Positions 1 through 12,741 of a DNA stretch of 64,000 nt are shown in pieces. The first letter of the stretch is position 1. Every line of letters starts with the position of its first letter. The notes below the pieces were generated by a model. That model was not told where the DNA came from. It saw only the letters and a program-made list of their open reading frames with translations, and ran no database searches. The DNA comes from Golubevia sp. BC0850 (Eukaryota > Basidiomycota > Exobasidiomycetes > Golubeviales > Golubeviaceae), in assembly GCA_012976225.1 (NCBI GenBank), contig JAAVVG010000001.1, positions 2,108,001 through 2,172,000 on the forward strand, read 5' to 3'. Made by a program: the position numbers and the translations under genes.

Positions 1-53
1 CTGGATTAGATCTAATAGCAATTGGGAACAGAGACCCGTAGATAGTTTGATCC

Positions 54-3000
54 ATGTCTTCGCACCATCCCTCGAGCTCCAATTCCAATTCTAATTCTAC
101 TTCAAGCCAACCACCACCACTTCAACTTCAATCTCAGCAAAATCAACATTCCCACCATCCCTCCCACTCTCATTCACATTCACACTCTCATCATCATCAC
201 TCCTCTTCCCGCTCTCATCAAAATTCACCTTCTGCTACTTTCAATCAATCTCCGTCTAACGCTACTGCTGCCATGCCACCTCCCTCATCCACCAGTTCCT
301 CAAATCCTTCACCTCATCCAAACTCACTTCCCCTAATGAGTTCAGACAGAGGTCCAGATCGCATGCCTCAACCAAACGGAAACGGTCTTGCCTCTTCTTC
401 TGCTGGTTCAAGACTACCTTCCTCTGCCAGCAATCTTGGATCCCTTCCACCTCCTCCTTCTCATTCTTCAAATGGTCCAAGAGGTAGTCACAGATCTTCT
501 TCTGGTTCTTCGGGTGCCGTAGGAGGAGAAATGATCTCAAGGGATGGTCCACCACCACCTCTAGAGAGAGGAATCGCTCCTCCTCATCCTTCTCAACAAG
601 TAGGAGCTCAAGGGGCTGTCACTCCTCTCACTACTGTGGAAAAGTTGGCTTTGGCGAATGAGAATGCGTGGATAAGCATAGGTGAGTTGATTCCCCCGAA
701 GGTAGAGACCAGCGATTCAGCAACAAGCTTGCAGAGTGAGATGGGAGGAAGGAATGTTGGCGAGGTTTGAGCTTGGGTGCTTTGAGCATCAATAGATGAC
801 ATCCTGGAAAGGCGAACAGGACTTGAGTCAAACTGAATAGAACCTTAGAGATTCGGGCTCCTCAAAACCTCTGTTGGTGTCAGACGAGGCTTCTCTGGTC
901 CTCATGGTGAAGAGGTCTCAGCGAGCTCAAGCCCCCCATCCTTTGCCGCTCGCTTGAGAAAGGGTCTTTCAAGAGGCCAATGTCCCTTTTCTGATTCCCG
1001 AACTTCGACAGTTCTTCTCAGGGGAGCCTCGTCTCGGAGAGTTTCTTCCCTTCTCTGTCTCGAAGCTCTCATTGACCTCAGAACCTTATCTCCCCTCTCT
1101 TCACGCATTTTTCTCCCTTTCACTCATCTCTTCGATCATCGCAGGTTCAGCTGCTGAAGCTATGGAAGATTATGATCGAGCCATTGCTGGATACGAATCT
1201 GCTCTGAGACACAATCCCTACTCAGTTCCGGCGATGAGCGCCATCGCTGGAGTTCACAGGACTCTTGACAGATTCGAGAAGGTGAGGTTTTTTTTTACTC
1301 AATATGAGGCTACAAGATCTTTCGCTCTCGGAAAAGGTTGTCGAGACTGAATCTTCAACTAAACGATTTTTCTTCTCTTGCTCGCATCGTCTCCCTTTCC
1401 GTCTCTCCTCCCAGGCTGTCGATTACTTCCAACGAGTCTTGAACATTGTTCCAGAGAATGGTGAAACTTGGGGAGCTATGGGTCACTGTTATCTCATGAT
1501 GGACGATCTTCAAAAGGCTTACACAGCTTATCAGCAAGCTCTCTATCATCTACCAAATCCAAAGGAACCTAAGCTTTGGTACGGAATCGGAATCCTTTAT
1601 GATAGATATGGTAGTCTGGAACACGCCGAAGAAGCTTTCGCTAGCGTTGTTCGAATGGATCCAGATTACGAGAAGGCAAATGAAATCTACTTCAGATTGG
1701 GAATCATCTACAAGCAACAGAACAAATTCTCAACTTCTTTGGAATGCTTCAGATACATTCTCGCCAATCCTCCTCGACCGCTAACTGAGATTGACATCTG
1801 GTTCCAAATCGGTCATGTCTACGAACAGCAGAAGGACGTGAGTTTTAAAAGAAGTTGTTCTATGTCCTCTCTATTGGAACTCGGCCACGAATCAAACTAA
1901 CCTTCGGCCTTCTCTCTTTGCCTTGACGTTTCTTCTTCCATTCTCTCTCTCTCAGTTCGCTCTCGCCAAAGAAGCTTACGAACAAGTCTTGGCAGAGAAT
2001 CCTACTCACGCAAAGGTCCTGCAGCAACTTGGGTGGCTCTATCACCAGAGCAACGCCGGATTCGACAATCAAGAACGTGCTATTCAATTCCTTACAAAGA
2101 GTCTGGAGAGTGGTGAGTCTTGTGTCTTGACGCCGAAGCGAGATCTCAATCCTTCCGAACTCGAGAAACCTCCATATGCATACGTTCTAATTCTCGTTCT
2201 CTTCTTTCTCTCGTATTCGTTTCCTCCCCCTCTCTCTCAAAGACCCGAACGATTCTCAGAGTTGGTATCTCTTAGGAAGAGCATACATGGCTGACCAGAA
2301 CTACAACAAGGCCTACGAAGCTTACCAGCAAGCTGTCTACAGAGATGGAAAGAACCCAACTTTCTGGTGTTCCATTGGAGTTCTCTACTATCAAATCAAT
2401 CAGTACAGAGACGCTTTAGATGCTTACTCTAGAGCTATCAGACTCAACCCTTACATCTCAGAAGTTTGGTTCGATCTAGGAAGTCTTTACGAGAGCTGCA
2501 ACAATCAAATCGCAGACGCTATCGATGCCTATGCCAGAGCAGCGGAACTGGATCCAGATAATCCTCACATTCAACAGAGATTACAGGTCTGTAGGAATGC
2601 CGAAGCCAAAGGAGAGAATCCTCCAGGAGCTCCCATGCCTCAAGACATTCATCCAACCGCCTACTCTCAAGACTCTGGAATGGCTTCAGGTCCACCTTCT
2701 CAAATCGGAGGTCATGCTGGAATGTCTTCTCATCCTGGAGATCGTGGAGGTCCAGACGAGCATTCGTCTCATCCTTCTCATCGAAGTTCAGGTCCTCAAC
2801 TTCCCGCAGCCGACAGAGATAGAGAAGGAGTTCGAGCAGACCTTCCTGGCCCCGGAAGTCTACCTCACGCTCAAAGTCGAGGTCCAACTCCTCCTCTAAA
2901 TGAAAGAGGAGATCACAGTCTTTCCCAATACAGAGGAGGAGGAGGAACTGGAGGCGCTCCGGGAATGCACATGCCTTTCGATGATAGAGAAAGAGAGAGA

Positions 3001-4365
3001 GGAGCCTTTGCTCATCGAGGACCTCGAAGAATGTCTCCTGGAGGTTACTCTAGAGGAGGAGGAGGAAGATCTTCTAACTCGAGGAGGAACAGTCCGGCTA
3101 GATCTGTGGGAAACGGCTCCGACAGAGGCAGCCAGTACGGAGGCAGGGACAACATGGATTGGGAAAGTCAGAGGTCTAGAGGCGGACCTGGAGGAGCTAG
3201 GGGTGGAAGGATTTCTCCAGAGCATCATGCCGAGAATGGACACCGAGGTCCTCTTCCTCCTGGAGGTAGCAGCTCTCGCAGAGGGAGCCCACCTGCTGGA
3301 GGTCCCTACCCCTCTTCTCATCGTCGCTCCGATGGAAGCGTCCAGAGCAACAGCTCCAACACCGGGAGAGACGATGCCTCGAACGATTCAAGATCAGAAG
3401 CCTCGAAGTTCAAGAAACAGAGAAACTCGAAGTCCTCAAAGGATTCCTACGAAGCTCATGGAAACGGAAACGGAAACTTTGTCTCCCCATCTTCAAGAAA
3501 CAGAGGAGTCAAGTCTCCGACTTCTTCTTACAGAGATGTCCCTGCTCAACAGCTGCCACCTCGTAGAGCGGTAGACGAAGACTACGACGATGGAGACAGC
3601 GCTGCAGATGCCTTGATGGGGCTAGCAGGAGCAGCCTCCGCCGAAGCTGATGCTGCTAGGAAATCGAAATCAAACAGCGAGGAGAGAGAGAAGGAGGCTC
3701 AGGATCAAGCTCAGAAGGAGCTCCAGGAGGGGGAAAGGAATCAAGAACAGCAGAGAAGCCAGCAACAGGATCAGAAAAATGCTGCGGAACGACAGAATGC
3801 TGAACAGACCAGCCAGGTCGAGCTTGGAAAACAGCAACAAGAACAGCCGCCACAGCAAGATCAAATGGAGGTCGATCCTCCTGCCGCTCCAGCTCCGACT
3901 TCAGATCCGACTTCTGAACAATTGAAACCATCTCCTCCATCAGAGAGCTCTTCTGTTCTAGGGAAAAGACAGGCGAGCGAGGGAGCTGAGGGTCAGCGAG
4001 AAGCGGAATCCAAGAGAGCTAGGAATGGAGTAGAGGACTCTACGACTGTCGCTCCAGCAGCTTCTGCTTCTGCCTCTACTTCTGATGCAGCAGCTGATGT
4101 AGCAGCTGATGTAGCAATGGAGACAGATGCTTCAATTCAGAAAGACGTTCCTGCTAGCGCGCAAACAACGACAGCCACGGAACCAGCAGCGCCAGCTGCT
4201 GAGGTGAACGAGTCGACGGAGGAAACGAACGTGATCTCGACGAAAGCTACTATTCCTGAAGGCGTCTCTGTCGCTACCACTGCTGGTCAGAATCAGAAGG
4301 AAGTGACCGAAGCCGCAGAAGGCGACAAAGCGAAAGAAGCAGAGAATGTTTCTGTGGAAGCTTGA
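54..4365 (+). CDS. SSN6: Ssn6/Cyc8 general transcriptional corepressor (TPR protein)
   Basis: Ssn6/Cyc8 partners Tup1 in the nucleus to repress many genes through DNA-bound regulators. Proposed exons are 54-681, 1145-1281, 1415-1837, 1956-2112 and 2243-4365, giving 1155 aa. The N-terminus (about residues 1-200) is Ser/Pro/His/Gln-rich, with a His/Ser tract at about 145-215 nt. A TPR array spans about residues 205-570 and contains stretches very like yeast and human homologues, such as WGAMGHCYLMMDDLQKAY and DPNDSQSWYLLGRAYM, the latter created by the fourth splice. The long C-terminus is low-complexity (Gly/Arg, Gln, Glu, Ala) as in the family. An in-frame TGA two codons before ATG54 supports this start. 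The next gene downstream is on the same strand. Identification is firm; the exact bounds of the low-complexity tail rest on the open frame. Confidence 0.93.
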
Positions 4366-5620
4366 TCCTTATGGAAACGGAACTCTCCTCTACGTACCTA
4401 CCTTCGAATCCCCTCTCCTTCAACTTCTCAAAAGTGAAATATAGGCTTGCAAAGAGTCAGAATCGCTATTTTCTGTTTGGTCCTCAACTCAACGGATTCT
4501 TCCAAAAACTCAGCTTCAAATGTTTCCATTCCCCATCTCTCACAAATTCAGACTCTCTCCTTTCCTCTATATGTATCACTCTCATTTGTTCGTCAGGTCC
4601 CCCCGCTCCTAGCTTCATCCTTGCCCTCCTTCGCAATTGCTTCGCCCATTTCTCTTGCCTCTTCTCGTCTCCCAAGCCTCCTCTATCTTTCTCCTCAAAA
4701 GCGACTTTTTTATCTTATTTCCTCCTCTCTCTCGTCTCTTTGTCGGTGCATATCTTTCCTCCAAACGAAATCAATCGTGACAAAACAAGAACTTCAGTAT
4801 GACGAGAAATGCGCAATTCCGCTGCCGTGAGACGGCATCAGGGCTTTCGGACAGACAGCAGTGATTGAAGCCCTTCTCAAATTAGATCATAGATGCATGT
4901 ACGATTGGGTTAATCGGAATTAGGCTGTACAATGGGCGCGGGAAGTGGAGATGTTTCTTGGGTTCGAGGGCATGGGAGAACATTCGTTTCCAAGGGGGTT
5001 CCTGAGAAGTGGGTAGGGGAAGGTGGATGAGTTGAATCGAATCCCTCTTTGCTTGTTTCCTTTCCTTCTCGTTGCACCACTTCTTTCGTTCTTCAACTTG
5101 TTCTTGGTCAGTTGATCTGATCGATAAGAAGAGAAGGGAAGAAATAATCGAGAAAAAGAGGTCAATTCAATTTAATTTTACTACCGCCCGCTCTAACCGT
5201 CGATTCAGCAAAAGGAAGGTTCACAAAACTTCTTTGAGACAACCAAACTTCTAAGAGGATCTACTTTATCTCTGTTCTTTGATTCTTCAAAGGCCATCTT
5301 CTCAGCAAGTCTCCTCAAATCTACAATTCAGATCCACAAGTTGCTCCTCCAGTCACCTTTCAATCACTCCTCTCTACTTTTCATCTACACGAACCCTTCT
5401 TCTGACTTCACAAAAAACACCTTCAATCCTCTACTTTGGCCATTTAGTGCCTTCTAGTCTCCACAACTATCCCCGAACTCCCTCTTTCCATTCCCTTCAC
5501 CACTTCCATTCATTCTGCAAGCAACAGGCAATAAGTCAAGCCTTTCACTTCTACTCTTCCACTACTCGATCTTCATCTCTCATCTTATCTTTTCAAGTCC
5601 ATTTCTCTAGACTGATCAAC
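4366..5620. promoter_or_regulatory. SSN6 3' region and promoter/leader of the Zn2Cys6 gene
   Basis: No gene is supported in these 1.25 kb. The left part is pyrimidine-rich and probably holds the SSN6 3' UTR. The last 350 nt before ATG5621 are CT-rich and open in the frame of the downstream gene, but the composition (Ser/Leu/Phe/Thr/His) looks like an untranslated leader rather than protein. Confidence 0.4.
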
Positions 5621-8600
5621 ATGGCAGGTGCTCCTCGGAACTCAGGTGGTGCCTCAAGTGCCTCTGGTCCAAAACGTAAAGTCTCACCTCAATCCAAAGA
5701 CGGTTCCCCAAATGGAGCTAATGGAAAGGGTGGAAATGGCAATGGGAAAGGTAATGATTTTGCCAATGGAGATGGAAATGCAGCTCCCAAGAGGATCAAG
5801 ACTGCGAGGGCCTGTGATAGCTGTAGGCGGAAGAAGATTCGATGCGATCTACCTGAAGATAAGACTCCTACTGGCAGTATTGACAATGGCTTGAATGGAG
5901 TGGTGTGTGCTCATTGTACTCAGTATGGATTCGGTGAGTCATAAGAGAGGCCACGAAGCCTGCAAAGGGAAAGCAAGGAGAGGCACTGAGAAGGAGCAGT
6001 TGAGAATTAGCAAAGCTGTGTTCTGATCACGTTAATTCTCTCCTCACTATCTCTTTTGTTCCTCCTAGAATGCACTTTCTTTCTTCCAATCACTGAGACG
6101 AGGTTCAAGAGGAAGAAGGAGAGAGAAGCAGAAGCTGCAGCTGCAGCTGAGAAAGCAGCTCAAGAGCAGGCGAATCAGATGATGGGAGGAATGGGAATGG
6201 GAATGGGTGCTCCTGGTATGAACATGCAAGGAATGCAACATTATAGTGGAGTTGGAGGACCATCAAGTCACCCAGGAATGATGGGATTGCCTCCTATCGC
6301 GACTGGAGGTCCTCAAATGGTACAGAGACCTGGACCTTCCTACTCTCATCCAACTCCAATCGAAGCCGGTCCTCCTGGTCACATCTCAAGAACTCAAGAA
6401 TGGCCTCGCAAAGATCCAGGTCATAGATGGACGACTCCGTGGAGCGCAGGTGGAACTCCAAACGCTCAACACAACATCATCTCAACTCCGGCTAGCGCTG
6501 CTCTGAGAGCTTCTCCTGAAGAGGCTGAATCTTCAAGGTCCGGAGCTTCTAAGACTCCATCCAGAATCTACTCTCCGATGAACTCTCATGTCAAGTCAGA
6601 GTGAGTCAAGTTGGAGAAACGAGCACTGCTTTCTTGCCCTGCCTCCTCGCCTAAGCTGACCCCTCTCGAATCATCTGTTTCTCAACTTTTTCCGTTACTG
6701 TTCCCACCTCTTCCTCAGTCGCGGAAGCTCTCACTCTTCTTCAAGTACGCCTCATCCTCCAGACTCTCGTGTTCTAGGTCCAACTTCGATCGCGTACATC
6801 GTACACTCAACAGCCTTTGTTCCAGGTGCAGCTATCGAAGCTCACGACATCAAGCATCATCAAACCTTCGAAGTAGGAACTTCTGGAGATGGAATCATCA
6901 AGTTTCACAAGCCACCCAAAGGAGGACCTTCTTCTTGCTCCGGTGACGACGAAGACATCCCAAGAATCCCGGACTCGATCAGGTCACGTCTAGCTGGAGA
7001 TGTGGCAGAGAAACTGGTCAATTCTTATTTTGAAAAGATTGCCACTCTTTTCCCGGTCGTCACCAAGAGTGAATTCTTACATCTCTCTCCTCCACCGCCA
7101 CTGCTTCTATACAGCATCTGTGCTGTCGCTGCTCTCAGTAGAGAAGTGCCAAAAGAGGTTCTGGGCGCTGTCAAGATGACTTTGGCTGCTCTCTTCAGAG
7201 AGAATGATCTTATGAGTGTCAGTTCCAATGTCACTATCAGATCTCTTCTCATCATGAGTCTGCACAGCGATCTTCATGGATCGACCGCTGTTCAAAGTGG
7301 GACTAGAATGTGGAATAGGACTGGAACTGTGAGTTACAATCCTCAGAGCGGAAAAGAGCCCTCAGATCTCCCCTGGAGTTGACTCGAAAGCTGACCTCGA
7401 AGACATCTCGTTTGCTTTTTCCTCCCTAGGCAATTCGCATGGCTCAAGATCTGGGTCTGCACAGAGACGCTTCTGGAAGAGATGACACCGATGCAGATGC
7501 TTTCTTCTTGGAACAGAAGAGAAGGATTTGGGGATGTTGTGTCACTGCCGACAGATGGTGAGTTGGAACTTTGGCTCCTCTGCGAAAGCGATGTTCTCTC
7601 GACTGATCATGATTTCTCCTGCCTTTGATGCGAACTCAGTGTCTCTATCTCGATGGGCCATCCTTTGCAGATAGATTTGACAGACTGCGACGTTCGACTT
7701 CCTTCTCCTTACGAGATCCTTCGCTTTCCAACTGACCCGCCTTCAGATCCTCACGCCGAACGCCCCTTCTCCTTCAACACTGAGATGCTCAAGATTTCAA
7801 TCTTATTCGGAAGAGTGATGAAGACGATCTACAGTCCCACTGGTTTGATGAAAGCGACGGACGAAGAGATCACTGGACTTCTTGGAGACATGGATCGTTG
7901 GTTCGATAATCTTCCTACTGAGTTGAGGTTCAGCGGCCCAGAATCGTCGGCTCCAGCGGGTGAGTATGAGATCCTCTTTCGAAACGATGCGAGGGGATTA
8001 GAAGTCTTACCCTCAATCGCCAAACTCATTTCGACCCTCACCTTTCTTTCGCTCTCGCAGGTATCCTCTACGTCATGTTCGCCTCTCTTCAGATGCTCTT
8101 CTTCAGAGTCTTCATGCGTATCTCCTACGTCTGCCCCACTCATCTATCCTTCAGTCTCACGATCGAGAGGATGACGGCTTTGATCAGGTACTCTAGAGAG
8201 TCAATCGCCTGGGTGGACAAGAACGACTTCTACCTGGACACCTTCCAAATGGTCTCTTACGCTTTGGTCTTCTGCGCGACAACTCAATATCACGCCTACG
8301 TCCGTCGTCAAGACAAGGCTGCTTTGGAATCTCTCAAGCAATGCAGAGACTGCCTCACTCGATTCCGCAGAGAAGGTGTCGAAGTTCAAGAGGAGCTCAC
8401 TCTCAGAGCAAAGACTGCCGAAGTCATCAGTCTGCTCTACGAAGCTGCTTCTTCTGCTTCCGCTGCTCCCCTCAGCACCGGTCATCTCAACCCAACAGCC
8501 GGAGTCACCAATCGTAGGACCAAGGAAACTGTCAGTGGATTGGTCTTCAGAGCGGACCCAACCAAGCCTGGAGGAGGAGTCTACGTCTCAACCAGCAGAG

Positions 8601-9382
8601 ATCTCATTCTCAAGGATCTTCCCAAAGGTACCATCATTTTAGAAGAGACCGAGACCGGAAGAGTCCCTGCTTTGATGCGTACTTCCGCGTCTGACGGTAG
8701 AGACGGCTGGCAAGCTCTCGACGCTCAAGGAGTCGCTCTACCAGCTGGTAGTGGCCGGACTCCTCCAGACGATCCACTGAACGTAGAAGGAGATCCAAAT
8801 CTCCGCAGACCCTCTACCGAAGGGCTCACTCATCTAGGAGCAGGAGTCTTCGTTGACGCGAATGGCAAGCCTGTATCGTACAGAGGATCCAAGCTCGTCA
8901 CGATGGTACCACTCCAGCCGAACGAGTTCCCTTCTCTCAATCAGTCCTTGGATATGGGATCGATGAACAATGGGACGGATCTAGGTCTCTCAGGAGAAAG
9001 GAGATTCTCATTGGGACTATCGAACTTCAACTTTGCTTCGGATCCAGCCATCAACGTCAACCCTCATCTCAACGAAAACGCAGGCTGGCAAGCAGGGTAC
9101 AATCTGGGATATCCAACCATAGGAACTCCAAACTCTTCTTCCAATTTAAACAACATCGCTGGGAACCAGCAGGACGCTCTCCCTCTGATGCTCGACAATC
9201 TACCTACAGCCCTGGATTTCGACCACTGGGACTCTTTCTTTCAAAGATTCCAGGATCCTAATCAAGCTCCTCAGCAACAAGGAGGAATGATTTCAAACGG
9301 AGGAATGCCTGATCGGCAACAGCAGCCAACCTATCAACAGCAGCAGCAACCTCAAGCCTCTTCGTCTTACATGCCTTCTTAG
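5621..9382 (+). CDS. Zn(II)2Cys6 fungal transcription factor with MHR domain
   Basis: Proposed exons are 5621-5933, 6069-6600, 6719-7328, 7430-7557, 7640-7959 and 8061-9382, coding 1074 aa. A basic stretch leads into a Zn2Cys6 cluster at about residues 63-100: RACDSCRRKKIRCD, then CAHCTQYGFEC, followed by CTFFLPITETRFKRK. The first intron falls just before the sixth Cys. The loop between Cys3 and Cys4 is 20 residues, longer than in most members. The middle holds a fungal-specific transcription factor domain (Fungal_trans type), with AIRMAQDLGLHRD and the segment KRRIWGCCVTADR. The C-terminus is Gln/Pro/Asn-rich, as in many activators. It is a DNA-binding regulator of nuclear genes; the regulon cannot be told from sequence. 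ATG5621 is preferred over upstream in-frame ATGs because the upstream sequence is CT-rich and leader-like. Confidence 0.88.
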
Positions 9383-9775
9383 GCTGGTTTCAAGAACGGC
9401 AGAAGGAAATCTCGATGTACATGTCTCACCAGAAAGAATTTAGCTTCCAAGTCACACACAAACTCTCAAACCCAATCCCAGCTCCAGCACCAAAACAGAT
9501 ATAGACTTTTTAATTCTTGCTCGTCACCAACTTTCCTTAAGCCCAAGCTTTGATAGCTACCCCTGCCGATGTAAATACAAGTGATATCTGAACTCTAATC
9601 CTGTCTCTTTTGTAGTATAGTAAGAATCTCTGAATTGAACTTTTCCTCGATCGACTTTAGTCAGGTGCAGCCATCGCGTCAAAGGCTGCAGAGTTTCTCC
9701 TCTCCTTCTGATTCCGACCATCACATCAAACTTCCAAACTTCCAAACTTCCCAAGAACAAGTCATCAAGATCAAG
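9383..9775. promoter_or_regulatory. Intergenic: 3' UTR and kinesin promoter
   Basis: There is no gene here. The kinesin frame is open upstream to another ATG at 9635, but the sequence from 9635 to 9775 is not protein-like compared with the Ser/Thr/Asn-rich start from 9776. Confidence 0.35.
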
Positions 9776-12503
9776 ATGTCAGCCATTCCAGTTGCCAGAA
9801 CTAATAGAGCAATCCGTAACGATCCTTCTTCTGGAGGTAGCAGTGCAAGTGGAAGCACAACAACGTCCAGAGCAACATCAACCTCCGCAAATGGTCTCAC
9901 CACAGATGGAGTCAAAGAATCTCGTTCTGCAGCTTCATTAGCCAAATCTCTCAATCCATCCTCTACCACTGGAATCAGGAAACCTACCACCAGAACTGTT
10001 CCAATGAACAACTCCACAAACAGGAACCCTCCTGTCACAAAGACTGCTTCCTCTGCTGCTGCAAAGGGCAAGACCGGCATCTTACCTGCAAGAAGAATAC
10101 CGAGTGGATCTTCAAATGGCTTGGGAAGGTCTGTATCTGGTGCCGGAGCTGCTAGATCGAGCGGCAGTAGTGAGGTGAGTGGTCTTGTGTTTGAGTGTTG
10201 GAGAGGGAGGATCTATACAGGGAAAGGAAAATGGTTGATTGGCCTACCGCGCAAATTTATTGTTCAAATAAATATTGTGGATCGATAGTCTGAAAATGAG
10301 ACGACCTAGTACTTAGAGAGGCGCAAAGACTCAGTTTGTAGCCAGAGCTGGATTTGGGGCGTGAGCACAACGGGCGTCCTCTTTCAGCTTTGATCAAACA
10401 TCCCCTCTGACTCCTTCGTTTGAAAGACACAAAAAGGCGTTCTCTGAACCTCAACTTTTCTTCCTTGCGTTCCCTCACAGAGCCAGGACTCTTCGTCACA
10501 GTGGGAGGCTTTCCAACAGGAATTCAGAATGGAACAAGAGAAGAATATGGAGAGACTTCAAGCTCAAATCTCTCATGAACGTTCAGAAAGGGAGGCTCAA
10601 GATGCTAAAGTTAGGATGCTGGAGGAGGATTTACTACAACAGAGAAGAGTCGCAAGTGAGAAGTCGCAGGAGGTGAATAGAAGAAAGACTCTTCACGACG
10701 ACGAGCTTCTCGAAGTGACTGCCAAATTCAACAGAGAGAAGAGAAGATTGGAGGAAGAACTGGATATCGAGAGAGAGACTGTCAGATCTTTGAAGGTGAG
10801 TCTTGCCAAAAGATGAACTTCTTGAGAGTCAGAGTCCTCTGCTAAGCTCTATGACTGACTCCCTCAGTCCTCCTCTTTGCATCCCTTCTGCTTTTCAGAG
10901 TAATCTAGCTCAACAATCAACTGCTCATCTCACTCACGAATCGACGGTCTCGGCTCTTCGTACGCAAGCAGACGCTCTGAAGCTAGAGATCGAGAAGGCA
11001 AACCTTCTCTGCGAATCTCTTCGACAAAGCACTCAAGCTACCTTGGAAGCCAACGCAGTCCTGGAGAACGATTTGAGAGAAGCCGAAACTCTAAGAAGGA
11101 AGCTTCACAACGAAGTCCAAGAACTGAGGGGAAACATCAGAGTCTTCGCAAGAGTCAGACCTTCGAATCAGAACGATGTCAGATCTGGTGCTGGAGGAGA
11201 AGGAGGAGCCGGACTTGCTACGATCAGGTATCCAAATGAGAGGGAAGCTAGTCAGATTGAGATTCTGGCTGCTGGAGAGAGTGCTACTGGAACTGCTACC
11301 ATGAAGAACCATCAATTCACCTTCGATCGAGTCTTCAGACCGGAACACAACCAATCTGACGTCTTCGAGGAGATTGCACACCTGACCCAGGTGAGTAGCT
11401 ATGCCTTTCAAGGATCGATCTTTGATAGCTGCAAAGACAGTCGGTTCTCCAGACTGACAGCCCTTGCCCCCCCTTTCTTCCTCGCAGTCCGTCCTTGACG
11501 GTTTCAACGTCGCTATCTTTGCTTATGGACAGACTGGAAGTGGGAAAACTCATACTCTCGAGGGCGCTTCTGAGATGGGTCTCAACAACTCTGATCCTTC
11601 CTCCGATCCGAACGCAGGTATGATCCCAAGAGCTGTCCAGATGCTTTGGAAGACTGCTGAGAGTCTCAAGGACAAGGGTTGGAAGTACGATTTCCAAGGT
11701 CAGATGCTCGAAATCTACAACGAGACTATCAACGACCTGTTAGGAAAGAGTGAGGTCGATAAGGCCAAGCATGAGATCAAACATGAGAAGAACAGGACGA
11801 TTGTCAGTGACACTGTTGTGGTTCCTTTGGAATCCCCAGCTAGCGTTTATGGTGAGTGAAAGGAGATTCCGAGAAGCTCTTCAAGGTCTCGTGCACTGAC
11901 TTGAGGCTCTTTTCCAATCTCTTCTGCAGCTCTCCTTTCCAAAGCCAAATCTCGCCGTCAAGTCGCCGCGACTCTGATGAACGAAAGGTCCTCCAGATCC
12001 CACTCAGTATTCATTCTCAGAGTCAGAGGCCAGAATGTCACCACTATGGAAAGTTGTGACGCAGTTCTGAACTTGGTGGATCTGGCTGGTTCTGAAAGGT
12101 TGAGCAACTCTGGCAGTGGTAATGACCCTGCAAGACTGAAGGAAGCTCAAAGTATTAACAAGAGCTTGAGTAGCTTGGCTGATGTTATTGGTGAGTTCCA
12201 AACAGGAATCTCGGGTGAAAGAAGTTAGACGGTAGTCTTCCCTCGACAGCCCGTCACTGACTCTCCACCCTCTTCGACCTTCTGGCCACAGCTTCTCTGG
12301 GTTCGAACAGCTCCCATGTCCCTTATCGTAACTCTCAGTTGACTTGGCTGTTAAAGAACTCTCTAGGTGGAAACTCCAAGACACTGATGCTTCTAGCTCT
12401 TTCTCCAATGGCGGCTCATATGAACGAATCTCTTTGCTCCTTGCGTTTCGCCACCAAGGTGAACTCTACTGTCATTGGTACCGCAAAGAAGAACGTGACC
12501 TGA
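9776..12503 (+). CDS. Kinesin-14 (C-terminal motor, Kar3/Klp2-like)
   Basis: This is a minus-end-directed microtubule motor, expected to act in the spindle and nuclear positioning. Exons are 9776-10174, 10481-10795, 10899-11390, 11488-11851, 11930-12190 and 12292-12503, giving 680 aa. A Ser/Thr-rich basic tail (about 1-135) is followed by coiled coil (about 140-310), then the neck-motor junction [14 protein letters not shown] at about 310. The motor is at the C-terminus, which defines kinesin-14. The P-loop is [12 protein letters not shown], switch [12 protein letters not shown] and switch II VDLAGSE, followed by [13 protein letters not shown] and [17 protein letters not shown]. The last residues end shortly after [16 protein letters not shown], typical of the class. 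All splice phases agree. It lies head-to-tail only 238 nt before the VPS9/PPCDC gene. Family assignment is firm; the Kar3 versus Klp2 versus Pkl1 subgroup is not resolved. Confidence 0.95.
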
Positions 12504-12741
12504 GAACTGCGACCTATCATCTGAAGCATAGAAACATGGGAGGGCTTGATGATCTTTCTTCTTATTCCTTCTCTCGGAAAGCTGCTGTTTTACCGAAGAT
12601 AATCTCTTATTTTTAAATGTTCTTGTGTATACCGTCTCAATGCAATTTTTTATCCTTTCCAGAACTTGCTGTGTTCTGTCGGAAACTAGAAAAGTTCTTG
12701 TGTTCTTCTTCCCCTCCTTATCTTCACCTCCTCCCCACAGC

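Noticed and set aside
5279-5620. In-frame N-terminal extension of the Zn2Cys6 protein
   Set aside because: The frame is open, but the sequence is CT-rich and Ser/Phe/Leu/His-heavy like leaders elsewhere in the window; ATG5621 precedes a normal protein start.
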